Origin: Romanomermis culicivorax
Lineage: Eukaryota > Nematoda > Enoplea > Mermithida > Mermithidae
DNA: 64,000 nucleotides
Direction of reading: 5' to 3'
Assembly: GCA_963922205.1 (NCBI GenBank)
Contig: CAWUHX010000136.1
Coordinates: 868,001-932,000, forward strand
Positions 58,701-62,326 of this stretch are shown here, piece by piece. Positions within the stretch are counted from its first letter, which is position 1; every line of letters begins with the position of its first letter. The notes under the pieces were generated by a model that had not been told where the DNA came from, ran no database searches, and saw only the letters and a program-made list of their open reading frames with translations. Both the position numbers and the translations under genes were made by a program.

Positions 58701-60664
58701 TTACTCCTCTACCATAGGTCGTGGAAATATCTCACCGGGAGTCTCTGACCTCCCCAAAATAATTTATTTCCAAGCTAACTTAAGGACAACCTTAGATATT
58801 TGGTTGAATCATGGCAAATTTCACCGCACTTGAAAGTCCTGAAATAGGTCTATTCAATAGAAATGCAACAGGTACCCGAGCCCGAATATTGGGTTACCCA
58901 AACCATTTCCATCAACCCAAACCCGAAGAGTTTCAACAATTTTTTCCGGATTAATATGTGACTCCTACAGCATCGATATTAAAATCAATTTATTAACAGT
59001 AAAAAAATTTATAAACAGTTTTCAACGGCTTAAAAAGTATAAAAAACGGAGTGGTATAAAAAATCAAAATATAAATTCAATATTTTATTATATGAGGAAT
59101 CTTGAAACAATGAACGCAACCTATATACAAGCAGTATTTTTTCAGTACCAGGCGGATCTTTCTTACCGAGTTAACCGTATAATACAAAAGAAAGAATTGC
59201 ATTTTGGTGCACTCTAGACAGCCAAAACCGCGAATTTTTAATTCTGCTTGCAAATAATTATACTATAATTTAGCTAGGAAGGAGCGGCTGTTAACAGGCC
59301 TCGCCTGCATTCACTTATCATTTAATCTATGATAGTTTTCAGTTTCTGGTAGTTGAAGCAGTTTCTGATAGTTGATAGTTTTCCTCTTCTAAAATATCTC
59401 ACCTCACTTTTTCATTGGTTCTGTTCGGAATTTTATTTCGATTTTGATGGGACTTGAACTTTTTAATTAATTGTTGACCAATTTTTTCTCGCTTGAAGTT
59501 TTTCAAACTCCGTGACCATATATACATTTTTGTATTGGATAAAGATGAAACCATAATTTTACATTGAAAATTCATAGCTTTCATGTAGGAATAAGTATAG
59601 AGAAGAATCATTTCCGATCATTCTAGAACATAAAAGTTCAAAAAGTGAGGTCATAAACAAGAGGAAAAAATTTCCGAGGAAAAACGGTTTTAAGTGATCA
59701 TCAAGATTCGGAACAATGACATTTTTGTATAGTTCTGAAACGAATCGGATGGTGTAAAATTTTTTTACTCCGTTCCGTATGGTACGGATCGACTGATACG
59801 GAAAAACATTCTCGTATACAATATGGATAAATCGACATTCACAACCCATCACATCCCCACTCCCCAGTATTCAAAAACACATCAATCTTAGCTTTATCTC
59901 ATCCCCAGTATTCAAAAACACTTCAATCTTAGCCTTATCTGGATTCTCGACAGGGTTAGCAGAAGCGAAAAAATCTTCAAAGCAGATCAGCTCATCCTCC
60001 TCTGACTATTCGACTTTGTTAATTTATGCTGAACACACTAAAACATTGATAGAGTGAAATAAATCAGATAGTAATAAATCTTCGAACCAGGGTTCATACA
60101 AAGTCGGAGAAAAAAAATTTCGAACAATCCTTACCGAGGTAACCGAAGTTTGATCGTAGTGTTTTTCCAGATGCAAAAGAATGAAATCAATACATGTACG
60201 ACAAGCGGCAGAAACCGCGGAAAATTCATTTTTTGGAACTAAAGAAAAATACAAAAATTAAAAAGATGAAGAAGAACACAGAAAATTAAATATTACTCTG
60301 ATTAAAATTTGCTGTGATAAAATGCGCCGATAGGGACACAAATGACGAATAGAATGGTTCGAATTCTGGAGCGTGATCTAAAATTTCGTTGCAGCTGAAA
60401 AATATTCTAATGGAGATTAGAGATTATAAAATAACATATTGGAATAATAAGACGGGTCTCATCATTTAAAAAGCACGATACTTCGAATGCAAAAAACAGT
60501 GAAAAATTTTGGATTTAAACAACATTTTACCTTGATTGGATAGAGCGCGCTAACTTGAATAAATCGGCGTTGAACGCAAAATTGTTGTGCGAAGCTACTA
60601 GCAGGGGTTTAATGGACGTATTCCAATCGAAACTAACCGCTGCGTCTTTTTTCGAACTTGTCAT
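97..60664 (-). CDS. UBR4: UBR4 ortholog, E3 ubiquitin ligase, 83 exons in window; 3' end off the left edge
   Basis: Seen: 83 exons with GT-AG borders whose 82 junctions all stay in frame, summing to 12,243 nt (4081 codons), starting at ATG 60664 and ending at a donor left of 97. Family-specific motifs occur in the order of human UBR4: [36 protein letters not shown] (UBR box), TREE/SREE with [74 protein letters not shown]. Known of the family: a cytosolic scaffold ligase that binds N-degrons through the UBR box, works with KCMF1 and calmodulin, and carries a C-terminal hemi-RING/UZI module that recruits a RAD6-type E2. That module (about 690 residues in human) lies beyond the left edge. The protein is somewhat shorter than human over the same span (about 4081 versus about 4490). 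Alternative: none credible. Exon borders are by eye, plus or minus a few bases in places. Confidence 0.95.
2009..2716. mobile_element. CATACCTGTAA-family MITE, interrupted by another MITE
   Basis: Ends CATACCTGTAA at left and TTACAGGTATG at right. Split by a second MITE at 2069-2533; the two halves rejoin at ATTGGGGG. G-rich left end and C-rich right end. The flanking duplication is weak here (GTATTAGG versus GTAGGGGT). In the intron between UBR4 exons 78 and 79. Confidence 0.8.
2069..2533. mobile_element. CATACATGTAA-family MITE (465 bp) nested in a sister MITE
   Basis: Ends CATACATGTAA and TTACATGTATG with an exact 8-bp target duplication ATTGGGGG (2061-2068, 2534-2541). Contains the family's internal palindromes GGCGC-GAA-GCGCC and ATGGCTAGCCAT. 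Confidence 0.88.
2973..3177. mobile_element. CAGGCCCGTAG-family hAT-like MITE
   Basis: Begins CAGGCCCGTAGGCAGG and ends GGGCTACAGGCTTG, imperfect inverted ends. Flanks ACTGAGTA (2965-2972) and ACTGAGCA (3178-3185) are an 8-bp duplication with one mismatch. Related copies at 20292-20465 and 34956-35248. Confidence 0.8.
3220..3815. mobile_element. CATACATGTAA-family MITE, right end decayed, interrupted
   Basis: Starts CATACATGTAACGGAGCC, is interrupted by a smaller element at 3248-3430, then resumes with the family body up to the ATGGCCAGCCAT-like and CGACGATTTCT blocks near 3785. The right terminus has decayed, so the end is approximate. Confidence 0.7.
3248..3430. mobile_element. 183-bp hAT-like MITE (TAGAGATGTATCGGGTA ends) nested in a MITE
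   Basis: Left end TTGAGATGTTTCGGGTA and the inverse of the right end, TAGAGATGTATCGGGTA, pair imperfectly. It sits between GAGGACTG (3240-3247) and GAGGTCTG (3431-3438), an 8-bp duplication with one mismatch; removing it restores the GAGGTCTG of the host MITE. Similar CGGGTACCCG-rich fragments lie near 25000-25110 and 58870-58950. Confidence 0.75.
3904..5255 (-). CDS. UBR4: UBR4 exons 75-78 (residues about 3642-3864)
   Basis: Exons 4980-5255, 4735-4838, 4473-4578 and 3904-4086. [20 protein letters not shown] matches human [30 protein letters not shown] matches human [23 protein letters not shown] matches human [31 protein letters not shown] matches human CYGCASAVTEHCITLLRA; exon 78 begins [21 protein letters not shown] reading-through frame past the exon 78 donor hits a stop at once, supporting the GTAAGT donor at 3898-3903. 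Confidence 0.94.
5439..7817 (-). CDS. UBR4: UBR4 exons 71-74, Cys-rich zinc-binding segment (residues about 3421-3641)
   Basis: Exons 7730-7817, 7471-7664, 7036-7275 and 5439-5577. Exon 71 codes [20 protein letters not shown]. Exon 72 has [20 protein letters not shown] and VELKNK. Exon 73 has [19 protein letters not shown] and then [18 protein letters not shown] with QCHKC. Exon 74 has [20 protein letters not shown] and [13 protein letters not shown]. The paired CxxC motifs form zinc knuckles (family knowledge). Close to human throughout. The intron between exons 73 and 74 holds a CATACATGTAA MITE that itself contains another MITE. Confidence 0.96.
5775..6330. mobile_element. CATACATGTAA-family MITE with a nested MITE
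   Basis: Intact ends CATACATGTAA and TTACATGTATG; flanks ATCAACAA (5767-5774) and ATCATCAA (6331-6338), one mismatch. Carries a CAGGGCCGTGC element at 6067-6226. In the intron between UBR4 exons 73 and 74. Confidence 0.85.
6067..6226. mobile_element. CAGGGCCGTGC-family MITE (160 bp), nested
   Basis: Begins CAGGGCCGTGCGCAGG and ends TTGTGCACGGCACTG. Flanks TGACTAGC and TAACTAGC form an 8-bp duplication with one mismatch, made from the host MITE's own GGCTAGCC motif. Copies at 32458-32616 and 35791-35930. Confidence 0.85.
7981..9566 (-). CDS. UBR4: UBR4 exons 66-70 (residues about 3212-3421)
   Basis: Exons 9488-9566, 9244-9387, 8566-8737, 8359-8506 and 7981-8066. Motifs: [16 protein letters not shown] (human WQKFCIKDDSVLYFLL), [29 protein letters not shown] (human RWQAHCLTLHIYR), [20 protein letters not shown] (human WSIWPELPAYGRKAAQFVD), [13 protein letters not shown] (human LTNHPNSNIYNTL). 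The human KSTKKSKKEEKEKEK insertion is mostly absent. Exon 69 has tandem acceptors 3 nt apart (8503 or 8506). Confidence 0.93.
10580..11833 (-). CDS. UBR4: UBR4 exons 63-65 (residues about 3071-3211)
   Basis: Exons 11672-11833, 10936-11013 and 10580-10762. Exon 63 has [20 protein letters not shown] then [12 protein letters not shown], human MSPFFLRQYVKGHAADVF and [12 protein letters not shown]. Exon 65 has [20 protein letters not shown], human LLLFICGSKEKYRQLRDLHT. All borders phase 0. The exon 63 acceptor at 11834 is chosen over a second AG nearer 11812 because it matches exon 62 phase. Confidence 0.93.
12393..13398 (+). mobile_element. hAT-like element, copy A (1006 bp)
   Basis: It begins CAGAGGTCCCCAAGG and ends CCATGGGGTGCTCTG, imperfect inverted ends starting CAG. 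Flanking 8-bp target duplication ATTAGTAC (12385-12392) and ATAAGTAC (13399-13406), fitting the hAT preference nTnnnnAn. Inside, one forward frame broken by stops reads [19 protein letters not shown], resembling the C-terminal end of hAT-like transposases (weak). Close to identical to copy C at 62760. Lies in the intron between UBR4 exons 62 and 63. Confidence 0.85.
14018..14854 (-). CDS. UBR4: UBR4 exons 59-62 (residues about 2924-3070)
   Basis: Exons 14761-14854, 14594-14701, 14195-14311 and 14018-14137. [19 protein letters not shown] matches human [35 protein letters not shown] matches human [39 protein letters not shown] matches human SGAVDYCLHVLKSLLEYW. Exons 60-62 are all multiples of three with phase 0 borders. 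Armadillo-like helices. Confidence 0.92.
15252..18054 (-). CDS. UBR4: UBR4 exons 53-58, basic, Ser/Ala-rich and acidic low-complexity region (residues about 2575-2924)
   Basis: Exons 17988-18054, 17303-17676, 16572-16817, 16345-16456, 15443-15574 and 15252-15369. Exon 53 (67 nt) reads [18 protein letters not shown], human SFSCKQALIRVLRPRNKR. Exon 54 is Ser/Thr/Ala-rich. Exon 55 has [16 protein letters not shown] then [16 protein letters not shown], human ETMVELAIALSLQQDQ. Exon 57 joins to [12 protein letters not shown], human SVSGRSSAYGD. The exon 54 acceptor at 17677 is picked because it alone keeps frame with exon 53. GC content of exon 54 is visibly higher than its surroundings. Probably disordered linker. 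Confidence 0.88.
18351..19780. mobile_element. CATACATGTAA-family MITE split by a hAT element
   Basis: Left end CAGTACATGTATCGG and right end TTGCATGTATG; flanks ATTCCAAC (18343-18350) and ATTTCAAC (19781-19788), one mismatch. hAT copy B occupies 18384-19415. The right end is only about 85 bp from the left border of UBR4 exon 52. Confidence 0.85.
18384..19415 (-). mobile_element. hAT-like element, copy B (1032 bp), nested inside a MITE
   Basis: Same family as 12393-13398 in opposite orientation, but more diverged. Flanked by an exact 8-bp duplication TCTGGGGG (18376-18383 and 19416-19423). The flanks join to rebuild the start of a CATACATGTAA-family MITE (18351-19780), so this element inserted into that MITE. 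Confidence 0.85.
19865..20830 (-). CDS. UBR4: UBR4 exons 50-52 (residues about 2409-2574)
   Basis: Exons 20702-20830, 20516-20648 and 19865-20100. Exon 51 reads [20 protein letters not shown], the human [20 protein letters not shown]. Exon 52 has [12 protein letters not shown] and [20 protein letters not shown], matching human NALVDIIHGYCTCEL in position. Donors are GTAAAT, GTACGT and GTAACT. A CAGGCCTGTAG MITE (20292-20465) sits in the short intron between exons 51 and 52, ending about 50 bp from the exon 51 donor. Confidence 0.9.
20292..20465. mobile_element. CAGGCCCGTAG-family MITE, second copy
   Basis: Begins CAGGCCTGTAGGCTGGG and ends GGCTACTGGCTTG. Flanks TGTACATA (20284-20291) and TGCACATA (20466-20473), one mismatch. 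It fills much of the intron between UBR4 exons 51 and 52. Confidence 0.8.
21012..22291 (-). CDS. UBR4: UBR4 exons 46-49, galactose-binding-like segment (residues about 2198-2408)
   Basis: Exons 22202-22291, 21921-22052, 21710-21794 and 21012-21337. Very conserved: [19 protein letters not shown] (human [19 protein letters not shown]), [24 protein letters not shown] (human APSYIEIFGRTM), [14 protein letters not shown] (human RSRWFDFPFTREEA), [16 protein letters not shown] (human IDAVKIYGKTKEQFGW). Exon 49 (326 nt) continues into an acidic, poorly conserved stretch. A jelly-roll, DOC-like fold is inferred from the family. Confidence 0.95.
22384..26689 (-). CDS. UBR4: UBR4 exons 38-45, beta-propeller-like region (residues about 1834-2197)
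   Basis: Exons 26600-26689, 26449-26541, 26164-26314, 25854-26099, 25708-25780, 22848-23061, 22516-22672 and 22384-22451. Blade-like strands are visible: EYVAVCGFK (human DYLAVCGLK), [15 protein letters not shown] (human AIVTADFVKIYDLCV), [12 protein letters not shown] (human GPFYVTNVLEI), [11 protein letters not shown] (human MNHPGLVCCV), [12 protein letters not shown] (human LLCEDGSLRIYM), PPFQVDFFE (human VTFPIDFFE). That the segment is a beta-propeller is inferred from the repeated WD40-like strand pattern and from what is reported for UBR4. Confidence 0.92.
23108..23289. mobile_element. Fold-back MITE with GCCCGGTTCATACTTC end
   Basis: Starts GCCCGGTTCATACTTC and is dominated by CTCGGCGAGC-type palindromes (GGCGAGC and GCTCGCC repeated in both orientations). 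The right end is decayed. Same terminal motif in reverse at 25479-25496. Confidence 0.6.
23930..24357. mobile_element. CATACATGTAA-family MITE (428 bp)
   Basis: Intact ends CATACATGTAA and TTACATGTATG with an exact 8-bp target duplication GTTAACAC (23922-23929, 24358-24365), fitting nTnnnnAn. In the intron between UBR4 exons 42 and 43. Confidence 0.92.
25370..25497. mobile_element. Fold-back MITE with GAAGTATGAACCGGGCTT end
   Basis: GCTCGCGAAGTATGAACC at left and GATCTGAAGTATGAACCGGG at right surround GCGAGCAAGCTC-type palindromes. Relative of 23108-23289; exact borders not resolved. Confidence 0.55.
26821..27560. mobile_element. Tc1/mariner-like MITE, copy 1 (about 740 bp)
   Basis: Begins TACCGGGTGAGCCAAAAAA followed by GGCGACCGGTGCTGAC; ends CACCGGTCGCC-TTTTTTT then CACTCTGTA. 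The inverted ends are about 30 bp and flanked by TA, as in the Tc1/mariner group. No transposase frame. Partner copy at 47297-48032. Confidence 0.75.
28268..29343 (-). CDS. UBR4: UBR4 exons 35-37, after the UBR box (residues about 1634-1833)
   Basis: Exons 29104-29343, 28648-28824 and 28268-28450. Exon 35 starts [13 protein letters not shown] (human ALVKRTPSSG) and is very basic, with [15 protein letters not shown], a plausible nuclear-localisation-like or nucleic-acid-facing patch (inference). Exon 37 reads [20 protein letters not shown], human SGDQGQTIRQLISAHVLRRV, then FLSAHDRCK, human AVSHEKGK. Every border is phase 0, so these are symmetric, skippable exons. Confidence 0.92.
29573..29823 (-). 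CDS. UBR4: UBR4 exon 34: UBR-box zinc finger (residues about 1550-1633)
   Basis: The exon opens with an acidic tract ([13 protein letters not shown]) and then codes the UBR box: [55 protein letters not shown]. All Cys/His ligands expected of a UBR box are present, and it is nearly identical to the human UBR4 box. The loop between the last CDCGA and the final Cys is shorter than in human. Known role: binding the N-terminal residue of N-degron substrates. The acceptor is a tandem one (29820 or 29823), giving one optional Ala just before the acidic tract. Donor GTAAGT; the exon ends exactly after the box. Confidence 0.97.
31368..31813. mobile_element. Degraded CATACATGTAA-family MITE
   Basis: CATGCACGTAATTGAGG at left, the family block GGCTACCATATGG near 31425, a GCGCTTCGTGCC remnant of the family hairpin near 31580 and ACATGTATG at right. 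Reverse orientation relative to the copies at 2069 and 23930; no clear target duplication. Confidence 0.6.
31834..34830 (-). CDS. UBR4: UBR4 exons 32-33, scaffold up to the acidic linker (residues about 1367-1550)
   Basis: Exons 34578-34830 and 31834-32130. Exon 32 contains a Ser-rich loop ([11 protein letters not shown]) and [17 protein letters not shown], like human VCAVLLGTLTPMATEML, then [15 protein letters not shown], like human ELMVVMATLASAGQG. Exon 33 has [17 protein letters not shown], like human LHNAAVDWLSRCKKYL, and ends in an Asp/Glu-rich linker leading into the UBR box. The intron between them holds a CAGGGCCGTGC MITE (32458-32616) and part of a repeat shared with 47.1-49.1 kb. 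Confidence 0.9.
32458..32616. mobile_element. CAGGGCCGTGC-family MITE (159 bp)
   Basis: Ends CAGGGCCGTGCACAAGG and CGCACGGCCCTG; flanks GATGTAGG and GACGTAGG (8 bp, one mismatch). Opposite orientation to the other two copies. Confidence 0.88.
32832..34160. repeat. Second copy of the TAGGGATGGGAC repeat, partial
   Basis: Starts TTAGGGATAAGACAG with GGATCC/CCGATCC motifs. The stretch 33690-34130 (GTTATGATATTCATTGAAAT onward) matches 48110-48540 in the same order. Right end not seen. The interior 33000-33690 has no counterpart in the other copy. Confidence 0.5.
33386..33452. repeat. GGCTTAGGCTTAGCCTCA short tandem repeat
   Basis: Alternating AGGCTCA, AGGCTTA and AGCCTCA hexa/heptamers over about 65 bp. 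Echoed by shorter GCTTAGGCTTAG near 43590 and (CCTAAG)n at 62612 and 63914. Confidence 0.6.
34929..34953. repeat. (TA)n microsatellite
   Basis: About twelve TA units directly left of the MITE at 34956. Confidence 0.9.
34956..35248. mobile_element. CAGGCCCGTAG-family MITE, third copy (293 bp)
   Basis: Begins CAGGCCCGTAGCCAGG and ends CCTGGCTACGGGCCTG, a perfect inverted end of about 16 bp. Inserted beside a TA microsatellite (34929-34953). Longer than the other copies, with a different interior. Confidence 0.82.
35791..35930. mobile_element. CAGGGCCGTGC-family MITE (140 bp)
   Basis: Ends CAGGGCCGTGCGCAGG and GTGCACGGCCCTG; flanks ATTTGAGT and ATTTTAGT (8 bp, one mismatch). In the intron between UBR4 exons 31 and 32. 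Confidence 0.88.
36793..37881 (-). CDS. UBR4: UBR4 exons 27-31 (residues about 1181-1366)
   Basis: Exons 37785-37881, 37604-37731, 37235-37341, 37080-37172 and 36793-36923, split by short introns of 53-156 bp. Exon 28 has [13 protein letters not shown]; exon 29 has [12 protein letters not shown]; exon 30 has [15 protein letters not shown]; exon 31 has [20 protein letters not shown], whose end lines up with human EPVRLQAWLTRM. Exon 31 joins exon 32 (34578-34830) in phase 0. Confidence 0.88.
37977..38385. mobile_element. Degraded CATACATGTAA-family MITE
   Basis: GATACATGTAACAGAGC at left, GGCGCGAATTGCC hairpin remnant near 38158, and CCAATTACGTGTTATGTATG at right. In the intron between UBR4 exons 26 and 27. 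Confidence 0.65.
38430..40814 (-). CDS. UBR4: UBR4 exons 22-26 (residues about 821-1181)
   Basis: Exons 40426-40814, 40027-40146, 39511-39692, 38918-39231 and 38430-38505. Exon 22, the longest at 389 nt, starts [20 protein letters not shown], human RFYCVLSPEASEDDLNRLD, and includes [13 protein letters not shown], human LILWRILGILPPS. Exon 25 has [13 protein letters not shown]. All-helical scaffold. Exons 22-26 are spaced by introns of about 280-410 bp with no recognised repeat. Confidence 0.9.
41061..42769 (-). CDS. UBR4: UBR4 exons 15-21 (residues about 559-820)
   Basis: Exons 42604-42769, 42344-42426, 42146-42267, 41771-41889, 41592-41712, 41265-41386 and 41061-41114. Exon 17 has [20 protein letters not shown], the human QQLGVAPFSEGPWPLYI. 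Exon 19 begins with [15 protein letters not shown], human NVEHLQMLLLIFHNF; exon 20 has [18 protein letters not shown], human RLLLIFDYLLHQYSKAP. Exon 21 (54 nt) is the least certain; it has a GTAAGT donor and joins both neighbours in frame. The exon 20 donor could be at 41255 instead of 41265, but only 41265 keeps frame. Confidence 0.85.
42868..43256. mobile_element. CATACCTGTAA-like MITE with a nested CAGTGGCGGATCC element
   Basis: Ends CATACCTGTGCATGG and TTGACAGGTATG; flanks ATAATAAT (42860-42867) and ATAGTAAT (43257-43264), one mismatch. Inside, 42909 to about 43185 begins CAGTGGCGGATCCAG and ends GGATCCGCCAC, a separate hAT-like MITE. Confidence 0.75.
43725..43830. repeat. Degenerate tandem repeat, GTGAGACGGGTGCC-like unit
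   Basis: Five or six units such as AAGTAAGACGGGCACC, AGTGAGACGGGTGCTTA and AAGTGAGACGGGTGCCA, about 17 bp each, with decay at the right. Confidence 0.7.
45270..45845. repeat. AT-only minisatellite, about 18-19 bp unit
   Basis: About 30 tandem units of the type TTTAATTTTAATTTTTGAT with drift to TTTTAATCTAATTTTAA. Almost no G or C on long stretches. In the intron between UBR4 exons 14 and 15. Confidence 0.85.
46644..47024 (-). CDS. UBR4: UBR4 exons 13-14 (residues about 465-558)
   Basis: Exons 46892-47024 and 46644-46792. Exon 13 is a polar, acidic linker with [15 protein letters not shown] followed by Asp-, Gly- and Asn-rich sequence. Exon 14 opens with [13 protein letters not shown], equivalent to human SEPILGQWFEETI, and ends [11 protein letters not shown]. 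The intron on its left (42770-46643) is the largest gap in this half of the gene apart from that between exons 7 and 8. Confidence 0.88.
47297..48032. mobile_element. Tc1/mariner-like MITE, copy 2 (about 736 bp)
   Basis: Ends TACAGGGTGAGCCAAAAAA and GGCTCACCCTGTA, better preserved than in copy 1, inserted in a TA dinucleotide run. Homologous to 26821-27560 along its length. It interrupts a larger repeat (about 47131-49082). Confidence 0.8.
48907..49037. repeat. Tandem array, 33-bp unit ending AGAAAATTCCAATGAT
   Basis: Four units of GATCC-AAATCCC-AGAAAATTCCAATGAT type, 30-33 bp each. It keeps a plus-strand frame open (IPENSND repeated), which is a by-product of the array. Part of the 47131-49082 repeat. 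Confidence 0.85.
49632..49846. mobile_element. CATACCTGTAA-family MITE, short copy (215 bp)
   Basis: Ends CATACCTGTAAGACC and GACAGGTATG; flanks CCTAGTGG and CCTCCTGG share six of eight bases. Diverged interior. Confidence 0.65.
50093..50979 (-). CDS. UBR4: UBR4 exons 8-12 (residues about 303-464)
   Basis: Exons 50842-50979, 50719-50778, 50439-50518, 50292-50376 and 50093-50215. All donors are close to GTAAG or GTGAG. Exon 8 contains a Ser-rich patch (SASSSDQKS) then HRIVEKS. The 60-nt exon 9 ([16 protein letters not shown]) uses an acceptor at 50779-50780; a second AG at 50801-50802 would break the frame. Exon 10 reads YRILGLKCF, exon 12 [13 protein letters not shown]. These match human LLGAWCLLNSLFLILNLS onward only in outline; the assignment rests on position and frame continuity. 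Confidence 0.82.
51925..54395 (-). pseudogene. Dead L1-type LINE with 5' inversion
   Basis: Flanked by an exact 15-bp duplication CAGACTGGTTATCAT (51910-51924 and 54396-54410). The left copy is followed by a T run, a poly(A) tail for a minus-strand insertion. From about 52300 down to 51925 the minus strand codes the protein tail ([23 protein letters not shown]). From 52305 rightwards the plus strand codes the preceding part: reverse transcriptase blocks [60 protein letters not shown], and a tail with [12 protein letters not shown]. Stops and frameshifts (for example near 53120, 53480 and 53844) and YADN in place of the catalytic YADD show it is inactive. Confidence 0.92.
52488..52569 (+). repeat. 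41-bp tandem duplication inside the LINE
   Basis: AACGACAGTCAAAAAGAAAA begins at 52488 and again at 52529, each followed by TTCGGACAGGTAT. The 41-bp step is not a multiple of three, so the same DNA is read once as [10 protein letters not shown] and once as TVKKKIRTG. Confidence 0.85.
54493..54680. mobile_element. CATACCTGTAA-family MITE, one end decayed
   Basis: CATACCTGTAATTGGGGAGG at left, inverted relative to the copies at 2009 and 61937; its far end near AACTGGTCGAACCTCTTAG has lost the terminal motif. Confidence 0.6.
55199..55608. mobile_element. CATACATGTAA-family MITE (410 bp)
   Basis: Ends CATACATGTAACGGAG and TTACATGTATG with an exact 8-bp target duplication GTCATCAA (55191-55198, 55609-55616). 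Full family interior with GGCGC-GAA-GCGCC and ATGGCTAGCCAT. Confidence 0.92.
56003..56254. mobile_element. Fold-back element built of AGCTACAGCTTAAGCT-like palindromes
   Basis: GGGGCCGGTTTAATCAAAGAG at left and the inverse of ATGAAACCGGACCC at right pair. The interior alternates TTAAGCTACAGCT, GAGCTGCAGCTTAA and their complements in two arms around about 56130, so a single strand could form a long hairpin. Confidence 0.7.
57332..58442 (-). CDS. UBR4: UBR4 exons 4-7 (residues about 113-302)
   Basis: Exons 58313-58442, 58080-58246, 57659-57840 and 57332-57422. Exon 4 reads [13 protein letters not shown] then [16 protein letters not shown], the counterpart of human LILLIKGLCTGCSR with MMKSAKLPQTV. 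Exon 5 is polar and probably disordered ([12 protein letters not shown]). Exon 6 carries [12 protein letters not shown], and exon 7 carries [12 protein letters not shown], like human LDTLSLPVLEPL. A competing open frame across exon 4 on the same strand (58327-58536) ends in a stop and does not match the family. Helical repeat scaffold; no catalytic residues expected. Confidence 0.88.
60135..60664 (-). CDS. UBR4: UBR4 exons 1-3, N-terminus (residues about 1-112)
   Basis: Exons 60531-60664, 60297-60394 and 60135-60238. The start ATG at 60664 (protein begins [10 protein letters not shown]) is chosen because what follows aligns with the human N-terminus: a W-x(4)-KPLL stretch, then [16 protein letters not shown] and [13 protein letters not shown], matching human YEPFYSSFV and IPRNQLQSVAAAC. 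Donors are GTAAAA, GTAATA and GTAAGG. The frame stays open upstream, with another in-frame ATG at 60784 that would add 40 Arg-rich residues; it does not resemble the family, so 60664 is preferred. Confidence 0.85.
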
Positions 60665-61936
60665 TGTAGTTAATAGAAGCGGCTTTGAATTGTTCGCTTC
60701 TAAAAACAGTTTGTACAATTCGATGCAGTCAAACAGGCTTCTTGTGTCATATATCACAAAAGTTCTACCGCGACCGCGCCGCATTTCATTGCGATGTAGT
60801 ACGATGCTACACAAATCAATAGGGGTGTGTTCCTACACTTCAGATCTAATGGTCTTCATTCAATAATTTAATAATTTTTTTATATTATTCTCATGCGCGG
60901 TTAGAAAATGTCATTCTAGCTAATGCTTATAGCTTTTAATTATCAACATATTATGGATAAATTTTTGATCCTGAGTCGTTTTTTTTAGAATTTGACGAAA
61001 AGCAAGATTTTTCTCGGTTTTGCGATGTTTAAAAACGTTTTGGAATTTGTGTGATTAAAAAATTTTGAGTCCAAGTGAAAATTTTTGCTGGTTGAAGAAT
61101 GAAAATTCTCGGTTGCTTTCCCAGTTTTTGAATTGTAGTCTGCCCCACTGAAAATTCATTGAATTCACTTAAAAATTAAACCTGCTGTCTGAGAAATAGA
61201 AGTTGAAAAGGTTCATTTTCCAGCGTTCTAGAATATAAAAATCCCAGAAAAATTTTCGGCGCTAAGCGCCGAACAAGTTACTCATGCCAATCTTTTCATG
61301 TTCTCTTCAAAACTCAGAAAATTTGGTTTTAAAAGCCAGAGCCAACGCGAATCGAATGAAATAGAAGAAAACTAGCTTTAGATGGTTTTTCGTGTAAAAT
61401 TAAGCTAATTTATTGATTTTAGAGTGAGCATCCAAAAGTTTATCTGTGCTGTGCAACCAAAATTTTCCGCAAGTTGCACATTGCAACCTGGCCTGTGCAA
61501 AAAAGCCCTGTGGTCAAGTTCATACGTTTATGTCAGATTTTCAGCTGTTCAGAATCAGTTTTAAAATTTTATTTTTCATTGTTACCTTTTTATCAAAGTT
61601 TACTGTTTGATTTACTTGTCATGTCAAAATTAGTAGTTGTCTCATGTCGTCAAAAAAATATAAGAAATAAAGGCTATGTCGTTGAATTATTTTCTTGCTT
61701 GGCTCATGTAAATTCAATTGAATATTTATTTATAAGCAGGTAATAGCTCAAACTCTTTGCAAAAAAATGTCGGTTTTTTGGTGGAATAAGATGCAAGTTA
61801 ATAAAAAAACGTTCAAAAAGCACATCAGAAATGATTTTGAACGATTTTCGGAATTTTTTACACGTCGGTTCCCTTCCAAATTATGGTCCAAACTGGCATT
61901 TTTGGACTCCTCAAGATGCCAGCTATCCAGATCAGT
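60665..61936 (-). promoter_or_regulatory. Presumed 5' UTR and promoter region of UBR4; no defined motif
   Basis: This is the sequence immediately upstream of the UBR4 start codon, up to the first recognised transposon at 61937. The UBR4 frame stays open back to about 60814. No TATA box, initiator or CpG-rich island could be recognised by eye. The plus-strand open frames here look like chance. Placement is inferred from the start codon only. Confidence 0.3.
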
Positions 61937-62326
61937 CATACCTGTAAGAGGTCCGACCAGTTGGGGGCAGGGGTTTTTTTCCGCACCGGTCGTTCCGCAT
62001 CTTGCGGAAATCGGCCAGAAAAATTTCCGCACCACCGTTATAAACCACTAAAAACATTAAAAAATTTCCGTTCCGTGCGTAAAACTCCCAAAAAATTTTC
62101 CGCACGACCCCAAAAAAATCCGCACTGTGCGGGAGAAAAATCCCTGGTTGGGGGGGGGGTGAATCCGAAATTTTGGGGGAGGGGGTCGAAAAAAGTCGAA
62201 ATTTTCCCCAAAAACATACACTTTTTTGCCAATTTTTTCAAACTGGGGGAGGTTGGGGGGGTTGGGTATATGATTGGCCAAGTTGGGGGGGAGTTCCCCC
62301 CAAACCCTCCCCCAATTACAGGTATG
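61937..62326. mobile_element. CATACCTGTAA-family MITE with a nested MITE
   Basis: Ends CATACCTGTAAGAGG and TTACAGGTATG with an exact 8-bp duplication AGATCAGT (61929-61936, 62327-62334). Interrupted at 61968-62146. Upstream of UBR4. Confidence 0.92.
61968..62146. mobile_element. 179-bp hAT-like MITE nested in a MITE
   Basis: Begins CAGGGGTTTTTTTCCGCAC and ends GTGCGGGAGAAAAATCCCTG. Exact 8-bp duplication GTTGGGGG (61960-61967, 62147-62154) taken from the host MITE. Confidence 0.9.
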
